NCBI GenBank assembly: GCA_027563935.2
Contig: CM050446.2
Coordinates: forward strand, 123,830,499-123,894,498
Direction of reading: 5' to 3'
Origin: Costus lasius
Lineage: Eukaryota > Streptophyta > Magnoliopsida > Zingiberales > Costaceae
Length of the DNA: 64,000 bases
Of this stretch, positions 53,434 to 63,376 are shown piece after piece; the first letter of the stretch is position 1; each line of letters starts with the position of its first letter. The notes under the pieces were generated by a model. The model worked only from the letters and a program-made list of their open reading frames with translations, made no database searches and had not been told where the DNA came from. Made by a program: the position numbers and the translations under genes.

Positions 53434-53976
53434 TCATAAGTCCTTCATGGCGAAAGATTTGCTCAACAGCTTCTTTAATTGATTAATCCTAGAAGCATTC
53501 TTGCCAACAATCAACATGTCATCAACATAAAGTAGCAAAATAATAAAATCATCACTGTCGAATTTTTTCACAAAGACATAGTGGTCAGAAGTGGTTTTCT
53601 TGTAGCCTTGCTCCCCCATAACTGATTCAAATTTCTTATACCACTGTCTAAGTGTCTACTTCAAGCCATAAAGGCTTTTCTTCAGTTTACACACATAGTT
53701 CTCTTTGCCTTTCACCACAAAGCCCTCTGGTTGTTCCATATATATCTCTTCCTCAAGTTCTCTATGAAGGAAGGCAGTCTTCACATCCATTTGCTCCACA
53801 TCTAAGTCAAGACTAGCTACTAAAGCTAGGACAACCCGAATAGAAGACATCTTAACAACTGGAGCAAATATCTCATCAAAATCGATGCCCTTTTTTGTGA
53901 GAATCCCTTGACAACCAACCTGGCTTTGTATCTTAGGTCTTGTGCATTCTCATCTTGCTTCAGCTTATAGATCCAC
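53434..53976 (-). pseudogene. Copia reverse transcriptase, broken
   Basis: Two open stretches carry the RT blocks. The first (53850-53656) is VEQMDVKTAFLHRELEEEIY with KKSLYGLK; the second (53619-53434) is the catalytic YVDDMLIVGK. Between and around them the frame is broken by stops and shifts (for example after CKLKKSLYGLK and near 53890). The catalytic aspartates are present. Confidence 0.9.
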
Positions 53977-54423
53977 CTATTTTTCAAAGCTCTTACCCTT
54001 AGGTAGCTTTACTAAGTCAAATGTATGATTCTCTTGAAGAGATTTCATCTCATCAGCCATAGCTTCCAACCATTCCTTTTTGTGCTCATCTTCCATAACT
54101 TCATCATAATCTTCAGGTTCTCCCCCGTCAGTCAACAGCATGTACTCACTTGGGGAGTATATGGTGGAAGGTTGTTTGTCTCTAGTAGATCTCCTAAGAG
54201 GCATATCAGATTCTGAAGCATTTGATTCAAAGAGCTGAGCACCTTCATTATCATCATCTTCTTGTACATCAACATGTGAAGAAGAACTAGTCTCAGCCAA
54301 GTCATAATGAGCACCTGGTATTTCATTTTGAACAGCTTCTAATGTAGGGAGAACATGATTTAAATCACTCAAGTTATCATTAAGTTGAGAAGACTCATTC
54401 TCATTTTTATTGATGTTGTGCAT
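53977..54423 (-). pseudogene. Copia linker between integrase and RT
   Basis: A 148-codon frame with an acidic, Ser/Glu-rich linker, then RRSTRDKQPSTIYSPSEY and KEWLEAMADEMKSLQENHTF, the usual lead-in to copia RT. A TAG directly upstream separates it from the integrase frame, and a shift follows KGKSFEK. Confidence 0.85.
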
Positions 54424-54426
54424 TGT

Positions 54427-55257
54427 TTAGTCTTCTACAAATACCACATCTCTGCTCCTAATGATTTTCTTTTGAGCAGGATCATACAATTTATACTCGA
54501 GTTCATCCTGGCCATAGCCAAGGAATATGCACTGTCGGGTTTTTACATTTAGCTTTGATCTCTCATCTTTTGGAATATGGACATAAGTTTTGCATCCAAA
54601 GACTCTTAAATGTGCATAAGACACATTTTTACCAGACCAAACCTTCTCTGGAACTCTAAGTTGCAGAGGTATGCATGGTGAGCGGTTTAGAACATACACA
54701 GCAATATCTAAAGCCTCACCCCAAAAGGATCCAGGTAATCCGGCATGTGACAACATGCATCTAACTCTTTCCATTAGAGTTCTATTCATTCTCTCAGCCA
54801 CACCATTTAACTGAGGAGTCTTTGGAGGTGTCTTTTGATGTTTAATACCGTGTTCCCTACAATACTCATCAAAAGGCCCAATGTACTCACCTCCATTATC
54901 ACTTCTATTACATTTTAATTTTTTCCCAATCTCTCTTTCAACTGAGGCTTGAAATTGCTTGAAGGTTTGTAAAGTTTGATCTTTTGTCTTCAAGGTATAG
55001 ACCCATGTCTTCCTTGAATGGTGATCAATGAATGTGACAAAATAGAGAGAACCTCCCAAAGTTCTTTTCTTCATAGGACCACACATGTCAGAATGTACCA
55101 GATCAAGTATATTCGGCTTCCTTGAAGAAGATTGACTTTTGAATATAACCTTGGTTTGCTTCCCTGCCATATAGTGAGAGCATCTTTTCAATTGGTTATT
55201 CTGAACCCCAAAAATAACTTTTTGTTTCGCCAACTCAGCCATGCCTTTCTCACTCAT
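54427..55257 (-). pseudogene. Copia integrase
   Basis: A 277-codon open stretch starts with the end of the pre-integrase region (MSEKGMAELAKQK). It includes LVHSDMCGPM, the D of NRSDNGGEY, and E in LNGVAERMNRTL, so the D-D-E triad is intact. LRVFGCKTYVHIPKDERSK and GYGQDELEYKLYDP follow. The zinc-binding part between protease and this frame (55258-55431) is broken by stops. Confidence 0.9.
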
Positions 55258-55431
55258 ATGACATAGCCTCTTATGTCATAATTCAATTTCTACATTTTTC
55301 ACAGCATTAATGATATCCTTAGAAAGCTTAGTTTGCAAGACATATAAAGAAGACATCTTCTTTCCTTTTGCTACAACCATAGCACCTTTACTAAGCTTTC
55401 ATGCATCATTCTTAAAAGTGCTATAGTAACC

Positions 55432-56595
55432 TTAATCATCAAGCTTTCCCACGGAAATCAGATTCAAGCAAATGTTGGGAACATGTTTCACATTCTTTAG
55501 AGTCAACATGGTGCCATTAGCAGTTTCTAAACAAACGTCACCATAGCCTGCAACTTCAATAGTGGTGTTGTCACCCATCATCACAGTTCCATATTTGATA
55601 GGTGTGTAGGTGACAAAACAATCTCTGTTAGAAGTAGCATGGGTAGTGGCACCACTGTCAACTACCCAACTCATATCATAAGAGGCAACATTAACTGCAT
55701 CATTGTCATGGACAAGCAAGAAGCTATCAGTAGTGACACCAACGCAGTCATCATCACTACTATTTTCATCCTTAGGCTTCTTAATGCTCTTCTCAGCACC
55801 TTTTTCAATGTCCTTTCCTTTCTTATTATCCCTTTTGAATGCTCGGCAGTACCTTTTAATATGCCCCTTTTTGCCATAATGATAGCATTCAATGTTGGAA
55901 AATTTATTTGAACTACCTCTGCTCTTGTCTCTTTCACTATACTTGCTTTTGTCTCTTCCTTTAGGACCCTTGCTCAAACTTCTCCCATGTCTTTGGATAG
56001 ATAACACATCTGAATGAGAAGAAGATCCTTGTACTCTCATTCTTTCTTCTTCATACATAATACCATTTTTGGCTAAATCCATTGTCATAACTCCTTCTGG
56101 GGCCGAATTGAACAGGGTCATTCTAAAGGTTTCCGAAGAGTCTGGCAATGTGCATAGGAGCAACAATCCTTGTATCTCATCATCAAACTTGATGCCCATT
56201 TCTGCTAGCTGATTAAGAATTCCTTGGAATGTATTCAAGTGATCTTTAACTGAACCACTGTCTCTTAAACTCAAGGACATAATAAACTTCATCAGATAAA
56301 GTTTATTATTGCCGGTCTTCCGAGCATACATATTCTCAAGATGAAGTTTATTATTGCCGGTCTTCCGAGCATACATATTCTCAAGCTTAGCCCATAAAGT
56401 TTTTGCATTTGTCTCTCCATAGACATGGTTCAAAACATTATCATCCAGCCACTGCCTTATGTAGCCACACACTTGCCGATGAGCAATAGCCCACTGCTCT
56501 TCGGTCTTACCTTCTGGCTTCTCACTAAGGAAAACTGGCTGGTAATAATCCTTCACATAGAGGAGATCTTTCAATCTTCCATCTTTCCTCTCCAT
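55432..56595 (-). pseudogene. Copia gag and protease
   Basis: A 387-codon frame: Gag (KTLWAKLENMYARKTGNNKL) with a 45-bp in-frame duplication that repeats LENMYARKTGNNKL at 56300-56390; LMKFIMSLSLRDSGSVKDHL; and the zinc knuckle CYHYGKKGHIKRYC, in which the second Cys is Tyr. The protease has VVDSGATTHAT near 55650 and continues to CLNLISVGKL. The start MERKDGRLKD is probably internal, since relatives have an N-terminal stretch before it and similar text continues upstream of 56595. Confidence 0.9.
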
Positions 56596-56756
56596 TTGTG
56601 GTAGTTTGAACCATTCAAGAGAATCATTCTACTTGTATTCACCTCCATTGTGCATTCCAAACTTGATTTCCACAAGCAACAAGAAAACCTCCTAAGTTTT
56701 GTCTTCTGGGTGCACTGAGGAACACTAGGGATTAATCTGGTTCGAGACTGAGCGAT

Positions 56757-58228
56757 TGATGCGTTGTATTTACACTACATTTTTGCCTACATTTTAGATT
56801 ATATTTTGGGCTTATTTGCATGATTTTGTGCTTATTTCGGTGTTTTTACTTCACTTTGCACGTAATCTTCACTTTTCTTAGTATTTATGAAAATGTAGGA
56901 AAAATTACCCAAAAATGAAGGATTTCATGAGTTTTAAAGCCAAAGCATGATTCCCAAGAAAATTGCGAGGTCGCACGTCAAATTTGGAGTCAAAATAGTG
57001 AAGATCGCAACTTTCACGGCCTTAGACGTAATTATTAGGCCGGCCGTAATTCTGCGTTCGAACGGGTGGAAAAACGACTAAGTGTTGGAATGAACAGAAA
57101 TTTTCATGGCTGAAGCCATGAATCCATCACGGTCCGTGAATAATTTTGTAACTTAAGTGCTGTACACACAGAGACATTTACGGCCGTGGCCGTAAACTCG
57201 TTACGGACCGTGAAAACGTCCGCAGGACGAGTTTTTCACTCGATTCTCTACTGATTCGAACCGGATTTGAACCAAACTTTGCAGAAATATTCCTTGAAGG
57301 GTTCCGAACCGGTATAAGTATAAAAGATGAGATTTTTCGAGGTTTAAAGAGGCTTTTTGGGACGAAGAACATTGGCGGCGGTGACAAGGGGCGAAATTCA
57401 AATTTGGAGCAGATTCTGACGAGATTTCACGAAAAAGATCAGTTTGATTACTTCATCTTCATCGTCAGACCGAGGGGAAGCACATTAAATTGTTGTTCTA
57501 GTGATTTCTTATCAATTTTTATGAGATTCCTACTTGTTCATCATAAAAATATGTTTTCCTTTAAGAACATGAGTGAGTAGATTTTCGTTTTGGGATTTAG
57601 GGCTTAGCCCGCTGACAATTATGAATTAATCTGTATTCACGCTCATTTTTATAAGAATTTGTTATCATGATTTGATTAAAGTTGTGCTTATCTCGTAATT
57701 TACCTTGGCCTCGTAACATTGCGCTTTAGACGTTGGGAGAAGGACCGAGAGGTGAATCGCAATGTCTGATCTATTGTAATCGAACCTTTGAATCCGATCA
57801 CGAGAGTAGTTCGGATTCGTCTGAAGGATTTAACCCACTTTTCATAGAGCTTAATGGGTTTGGTTAAGTTAACAGTCATAAGAGTAGGAAGTTAACATAA
57901 TTAAACACTGTATTACGCTCCGAGAGGAGGTGATATGTATATTAGGAAGAGTTCCTTTCATAATTTATATTTCCAATTGATTGAGTTATTTTTATAAGAT
58001 TCATAATTGTCAGTGTGGTGAAACCTAGAGATCCCGATTCTCTTAGAATTTGAATCCCTTAAAAGCTACTTCTGAATTGTTCGTACTTAGAAGTCTAATA
58101 CAACCTCTTATTTAGTTTTGCCTAGATACAAACAATTCAAAAAGTTAGTACTTAACTGCGTAGTCCTCGTTGGTAATGATAATCTTTTTATTACTTCTAT
58201 AAATCCATGCACTTGCGGATACCTATCA
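56757..58228 (+). repeat. 5' LTR of element B
   Basis: 1472 bp with TG...CA ends. It holds a palindrome cluster at about 57010-57225, including TTTACGGCCGTGGCCGTAAA and TTCATGGCTGAAGCCATGAA. Confidence 0.85.
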
Positions 58229-58234
58229 AGTTTT

Positions 58235-58252
58235 TGGCGCCCTTGCCGGGGA
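58235..58252 (+). other. Primer-binding site of element B
   Basis: TGGCGCCCTTGCCGGGGA, one change from the TGGCGCCGTTGCCGGGG site common in Athila/Tat elements. Confidence 0.85.
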
Positions 58253-58359
58253 TTACGGCTAGTTAATATTAACTTATTAGATAAGTTTGGAGATTAGACA
58301 CTTTTCTTTCCTTTGTTTTAGCTTAGTTATTTTATTTTCTATTTGGACTCACACGTTGT

Positions 58360-59513
58360 ATGCCCAGAACTTCTCGAACAGGTGCTTTAGTTCCAGAAGA
58401 CCCAGAAATTGAGCGTACATTTCGCCTTCGAAGGATACTGCAGTTTGAGACACGAAAGGTTTCTGAAGAGGGAGGAATGGCAGCAAATAACCAGTTTTTG
58501 AGGGACTTTGTAGTACCGAACATCCAGGGCTTCAGTTCAAGCATAGTTCAACCCAATGTTGAGGCGAACAATTTTGAGCTTAAACCAGCATTGATGACAA
58601 TGGTCCAACAAAATCAATTTGGGGGAAACCCAAATTAGGACTCTAATCTACATCTAGCTATCTTTTTAGAATATTGCGATACTGTTAAAGTTAATGTAGT
58701 TTCATCTAACGCAATAAGACTAGGATTATTCCCTTTTTCTCTCAGGGACTGTGAGAGAGCTTGGCTATACTCGTTACCAGCAGGATCTATTACTACTTGG
58801 GACGAGCTTTCCAAAGCCTTTCTGAATAAATATTTCCCACCTAATAAGACTGTTCATCTGCGCAACAGGATTACTTGCTTTGCACAACAAGAGGGAGAAT
58901 CTCTCTACGACGCCTGGGATCGTTTCAAGGAGCTCCAATGTATGTGTCCACACCATGGACTCGAAGCGTGGGTGCTAATCCATATTTTCAATAATGGATT
59001 AGATTATAACACTAAGCTGATGGTAGACGCTACGGCTGGAGGAACAATAATGAGCAAGGGCATTGCAGAAGCAACAGCTCTACTTGAGGATATGACCATG
59101 AACCATAACCACTGGTCAAGTGAGAGAGGTACTACTTCTGCAGGACTTGGTAAGTACCATAACGATTCCTTGACATCTCTTGTGGCAAAGGTAGATTCAT
59201 TAGCACAGAAGTTAGATTCTTTTTCCTTCTCCTCAGTTGCCGTTAATGCAGTTTCTTGTAAAGTGTGTGGTGTAACAGGGCATGATTCAGCTGACTGTCA
59301 GTTCATTGCTTCATCTCAAGAAAATCTTAATCAGGAGTAGGTTAATGCCTTGGAGAATTTCAATCAGAGATCAGTGAATGATCCATATTCTGCAACTTAC
59401 AAGCTAGGATGGAGAAACCACCCCAACCTGTCCTACAAGAACAATCAAGGGCAAGTTCCTCCTCAGTATCCTCAGCAGAATAACAGGCCACCACCAGGCT
59501 TTCAATCAAGATA
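58360..59513 (+). pseudogene. gag of element B (Athila type), broken
   Basis: The frame starts MPRTSRTGALVPEDPEIERT and runs to a TAG at 58636-58638. The same frame resumes with the gag core (LGLFPFSLRDCERAWLYSLP, WDELSKAFLNKYFPP, EGESLYDAWDRFKELQ). From 58942 it continues through a segment ending in the knuckle CKVCGVTGHDSADC. A further TAG at 59338 precedes a Pro/Gln/Asn-rich tail (PPQYPQQNNRPPPGFQSR). Only stops, no shifts, were noticed. Confidence 0.85.
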
Positions 59514-59527
59514 GTATGGACAGCCCC

Positions 59528-61355
59528 TGATGATACCAAAATTTATAGTGTATTTTGTGTCAGTTCATTAGTATTTTTGTGTCATATTTATGCTCCTTTG
59601 CTTATTTTTCTACCTTTTTTATCACATATTGCAGAATCTACTTCCATTTTGGTTTTTGATGATTTTCAAGTAAAAAATGCATGATTTTAAGGTGTTTTTA
59701 AGCAAAATCAGATACATAGAAGAATTCTCATCATCAAGAAGAGAATACATGACAAATTTCAAGCAAATTGGAGCCAAAACCCAAATTACAATAGTGCCGT
59801 AATTATTATTACGGTACCGTATTTCGAGTACTACCATAATTTTGGAGCACTGCCGTATTTTGGGTAATTTCCGTACAGCAGATTTTCCAGAAATTATGGC
59901 ACTGCCGTAAGGAAAACCACGGTGTCGTATTTTGAAGCGACTTCCAACCCAAGATATTTGCAGAAATTACGGCACTGCCATAATGTATTTCACGGTACCG
60001 TAATTACCAAACAGTTTCAATTAGAGAATTCGACTGAAATTACGGCAGTGCCATAACCAAAACCATGGCCATAATTACGACCTGGAATGCGATTTCCACG
60101 GTCAATTTGAAGTCTGATTTTTGCGCGATCGATTGCGGACGATCCAGGGCTTCAAATTCAAAGTTGTAAGAAGAAAAAAGAGAGCCTCCGAGGAGGAGAA
60201 CACGCCAAGGGAGAAAGCCCTAATTTTCATCCACTGTCGAGGGAGAAATCATAATTTTCACCGCCGCCCTAGGTTTCACCGCCGGGAAGCATACAGCGCA
60301 TCTTCGGCCGTGAAATTTGAGGGGAAGCTTCGCTTGGAGTAGGAGACGATACCCCAGAAGTTTCAGAGGAAAAGGATCTCAATCGGAGGAGAAATCAATG
60401 AAAGAGTGGGCGATGGCACTGTTCACGAGCGAAAATTATGGCTGTAACATTTATCTCTCCTTTCTCTTTAATTTTTGACACTTTGAAACTATGGATTATT
60501 GTATTTCTTTTTCCATGCTAGCTTAAACCTTTATGGGACATGGGGGAGCAATTCATCTTGATTTTATATGACTAGATAACTTTTACTTTGTCAGAATAGT
60601 TTTGTTGTGATAATTTTACGTATGTGATGATTGCATATAATTCTCCATAGTTTTCTTATTGTCATGCATGTTTTAGAATTTTGTGAAATAGACTAAGAGG
60701 TTGATTGTGAAATTTGGAACCCTAAAAAAATCATTGAGTTTGGAACTTATCGTAAGAAATTAGGTTAGTTCTTTGAATTCTGATTTTTAGTGATTTTATT
60801 GCCATGTTTGATAATTTGAATCTAGGATTGAGTTATTTTGTTTATCGTAAAGATCTTATGCGAAAGTGAAGATTGGAGCATTGGAGAACCATAAGTAGAA
60901 CCTATGTTGAGACTCAGATGCACGAAAGTGATCCTTGAGATTCCACTTGAGATGTTCAACTTAGGATTCGGATGCACGAAAGTGATCCTTGAGTTCTTTG
61001 ATTGATGATTTACTTATTTACAGCTTGGGATAGATCTTGCACGAAAGCGAGGATCGGTCCCTGCATGATTATCTACATGAAAGTGAGACAATCCTTTTAT
61101 GAAGTAAATTATATCTTTATCATGCTAAAATTAAACTGACGACCTTTTATTCATATCTAGTCATTGAAACTAAGGTGGATGAAACCCTAGTCCTAGTTTC
61201 TCTCTGATTTCGAGTTTTTTCTATCGTTTACATTTCAGTATTATCGATTGCTTAGCTAGTAAGAATACAATTATTTGGTACTTAACAATAAGGTCTCTGT
61301 GGTTCGATATCTTTCTTTATTACTTCGAGTATCCGTGCACTTACGGACTACAACA
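59528..61355 (+). repeat. 5' LTR of element C
   Basis: 1828 bp. It carries a palindrome cluster at 59785-60080, a GC-richer block at 60115-60345 and, at 60915-61050, three copies of GCACGAAAG.GA(T) spaced by ~54-65 bp. A truncated inverted relative lies at 27757-29443. Confidence 0.85.
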
Positions 61356-61361
61356 AGTTTT

Positions 61362-61380
61362 TGACGCCGTTACCGGGGAC
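61362..61380 (+). other. Primer-binding site of element C
   Basis: TGACGCCGTTACCGGGGAC, a variant of the TGGCGCCGTTGCCGGGG Athila/Tat site, seven bases after the LTR end. Confidence 0.75.
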
Positions 61381-61592
61381 TTTAGGTTTGTTAATATCAA
61401 AATAGTTGTTAGTATTGCTAGACTAAGTTTTATTTGTTTTAGATTTAACTTTATTTTTTTCATTTTTGCAGGTTTTGGATTTTCACAGTTGTGACAGAAC
61501 TGTGATTTCTGAATTTTTTTTTGAATTTGCTTATGTTTTATATTTTCTATTTTTTAATATTCTGAAAAAAAAATTAAAATTTTTTTTTATTA

Positions 61593-61919
61593 GTGTTGGA
61601 TAATCTTTCTATTCTTGATAGATTTGAAGATATGTCTTTTAATTACAACTCATGGGCAACTGAAAGAGATGAGGTATACATGCCACAAGGTAAGTATGAA
61701 GATGATTCATGGTGCACTCTTGCAGAAAAGGTAAATTCTTTGGCTCATAAATTAGACACTTTTGATATGCACCCTGTTAAGGCATCTTATTCTTCTATTA
61801 GATGTGATATTTGTAGATGTTTTGATCATTATACTTCTGATTGCAAATGTTTAATTCCTCAAAATCCCAATTTACCATGGTATCAAGATGATCAATATGA
61901 TTCTAGATGGAAAAATTAA
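61593..61919 (+). CDS. Element C gag C-terminal part with CCHC knuckle
   Basis: A 108-codon frame: MSFNYNSWATERDEVYMPQG, a KVNSLAHKLDTF stretch and the knuckle CDICRCFDHYTSDC at residues ~69-82. It aligns in order with element A (44140-44508) and element B, which has the same SLAQKLDSF segment before its knuckle. The gag core upstream is absent, so the protein is a remnant or belongs to a reduced element. Confidence 0.7.
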   Translation: MLDNLSILDRFEDMSFNYNSWATERDEVYMPQGKYEDDSWCTLAEKVNSLAHKLDTFDMHPVKASYSSIRCDICRCFDHYTSDCKCLIPQNPNLPWYQDDQYDSRWKN

Positions 61920-61997
61920 ACTTCTTTTTATGATGATTGCTCGAACTATATTTCAGAATCATACTTTGAGGATACTGAAAAATCTAGCTTAGAAATA

Positions 61998-62246
61998 ATG
62001 TTTGAAAAGTTCATGAAAAACAGTGAGGAGACACATAATCAATTCATGACAAATCAAAGTAAGGAAATTGAAGATCTTAAAGGGATAATTAATCAGCTTG
62101 CATCTCAAGTAGAATCTATATCTGCTAATACTGAAATGTTAGAAGCCCGGATAACACAACAAGCTTGTTTATTTGAGTTTGATTTGGAAACTGAGAAAAT
62201 TGATTTAGAAAATTTCCCCTCTGATTATGATTGTTTTGAGATTTAG
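61998..62246 (+). CDS. Element C coiled-coil frame
   Basis: An 82-codon frame with a heptad-rich stretch (IEDLKGIINQLASQVESISA) and an acidic end. It lies in the same frame as the gag remnant at 61593 and is separated from it by a TAA and a short Ser/Glu-rich open stretch. It may be the middle of one longer ancestral ORF. No known domain. Confidence 0.45.
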   Translation: MFEKFMKNSEETHNQFMTNQSKEIEDLKGIINQLASQVESISANTEMLEARITQQACLFEFDLETEKIDLENFPSDYDCFEI

Positions 62247-62252
62247 CCTTAT

Positions 62253-62930
62253 GTGAACATTAATGAATCTCACTCTGATTTTGATAATTGTAAAATTGAT
62301 TCATTTGATAAATTATTTGTGGAAAAATTTGAGGAAATTGATTTTGTTAAATCTCCTTTCGATTTTTGTGATAATTATGAAATTGATTCTTTTGATGATA
62401 TATTATTTGTGGTTAAATCTGATGAATTATATGAGGGGACTAATTTAGAAAAATCTTACTCTGATTTTGTTGGTAATTTTGAAATTGATAAATTATTTAA
62501 TGATAAGCATGAAGAACTTGAAAATGATTTGAAAATTGTGAATATTGATGAATCTCACTCTGATGTTTTGCCCATGTCTTCTGATTTATTTCAAAAATTT
62601 GGCTTTATTGAAGAACCTAATATGAGAAAGAAAGATTGTTTTAATGATCCAATACTTGAATCTTTTGATCGAAGTCCTATTGCAATTGAATATATAATTA
62701 TGAAAAAAGGACTAATGATTTTACTTACTGACAAATATAGGAAGATTATTGAATATCCTTTGAGTAGAATTGAAAATTTTCATTTTGATTTCTGCATATT
62801 TGAGAAAGCCACGGTGATTGTAATTATGAAATTTTGGATGTTTGGATTAGTGGCTAAACTTTCAGGACAAAGAAAATGCAGAAAATTGTATGCTATTTAC
62901 TATGGTACTGATCCACCTGCTTCGCCATGA
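62253..62930 (+). CDS. Element C ORF with DKYRKII box, unknown function
   Basis: A 225-codon acidic frame made of loose repeats (SHSDFDNCKIDSFDKL; NYEIDSFDDILFV; SDFVGNFEIDKL), then MILLTDKYRKIIEYPLSRIE and an ending YAIYYGTDPPASP. It lies in the same frame as the coiled-coil frame, separated by a single stop. The box is shared with element A (44575-45210). Function unknown. Confidence 0.5.
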   Translation: MNINESHSDFDNCKIDSFDKLFVEKFEEIDFVKSPFDFCDNYEIDSFDDILFVVKSDELYEGTNLEKSYSDFVGNFEIDKLFNDKHEELENDLKIVNIDESHSDVLPMSSDLFQKFGFIEEPNMRKKDCFNDPILESFDRSPIAIEYIIMKKGLMILLTDKYRKIIEYPLSRIENFHFDFCIFEKATVIVIMKFWMFGLVAKLSGQRKCRKLYAIYYGTDPPASP

Positions 62931-63079
62931 AATTGATTTTTGGTCAAGCTATAGACCTAAAAATTAGTGCTTCTTGGGAGGCAACTCAAGCACTCTTACT
63001 TTACTTTGTTTCTTTTATTTTAGTTTATTTTTAGAATTAATTTTTCTTTTCTTTTTTGCAGGAAAAAACAAAACTTTGT

Positions 63080-63376
63080 GCAAAATACGGCACTGCCGTA
63101 ATCTTTTTTACGGTGCCATAATCCGGGTTGATTTCTTTCCCGAGTGTTAACTGATATTTACGGCACTACCGTAATAATTTTTACGGTACCGTAATTTATG
63201 ACCATTTTCGACTTCACGTGCTGTATTTTTGAGTGATTTTTTATCCAAAAATTTTATGTCTTTTACGGCAGTACCGTAATCTTTTTTACGGTATCGTAAT
63301 GTCATGGTATTTCTGTACCCGAGAATTTTGTTCAAATTACGGCACTACCGTAAGGAATTTCACGCCCGTAATTTGA
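63080..63376. repeat. Palindrome cluster in element C interior
   Basis: TACGGCACTGCCGTA, TTACGGTACCGTAA, TACGGCACTACCGTAA and TACGGCAGTACCGTAA follow one another within 300 bp, the same vocabulary as the LTR cluster at 59785-60080. Confidence 0.85.

Larger units (their letters stand above)
51365..56756 (-). mobile_element. Ty1-copia element, minus strand, truncated and rearranged
   Basis: The minus strand carries gag, protease, integrase, RT and RNase H in copia order from 56595 to 52558, a polypurine tract (GTGAAAGGGAGAGAT) and an LTR (52540 down to about 51457). Directly beyond the LTR comes TGATATGAGAGC, a 10-of-12 match to the copia primer site, and ~70 bp of internal-looking DNA. The LTR is thus followed by a primer site although it sits at the 3' end. 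The 5' LTR is gone, where an Athila-type LTR begins at 56757. Confidence 0.85.
56757..59527 (+). mobile_element. Athila-type LTR element B, truncated
   Basis: The 5' LTR spans 56757-58228 (TGATGCGTTG...ACCTATCA). It is followed by a primer site TGGCGCCCTTGCCGGGG at 58235 and a gag gene. The element stops at 59527, where another LTR begins, so pol and the 3' LTR are missing. It interrupts the 5' side of the copia element. LTR order and text resemble element A but identity is lower. Confidence 0.85.
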
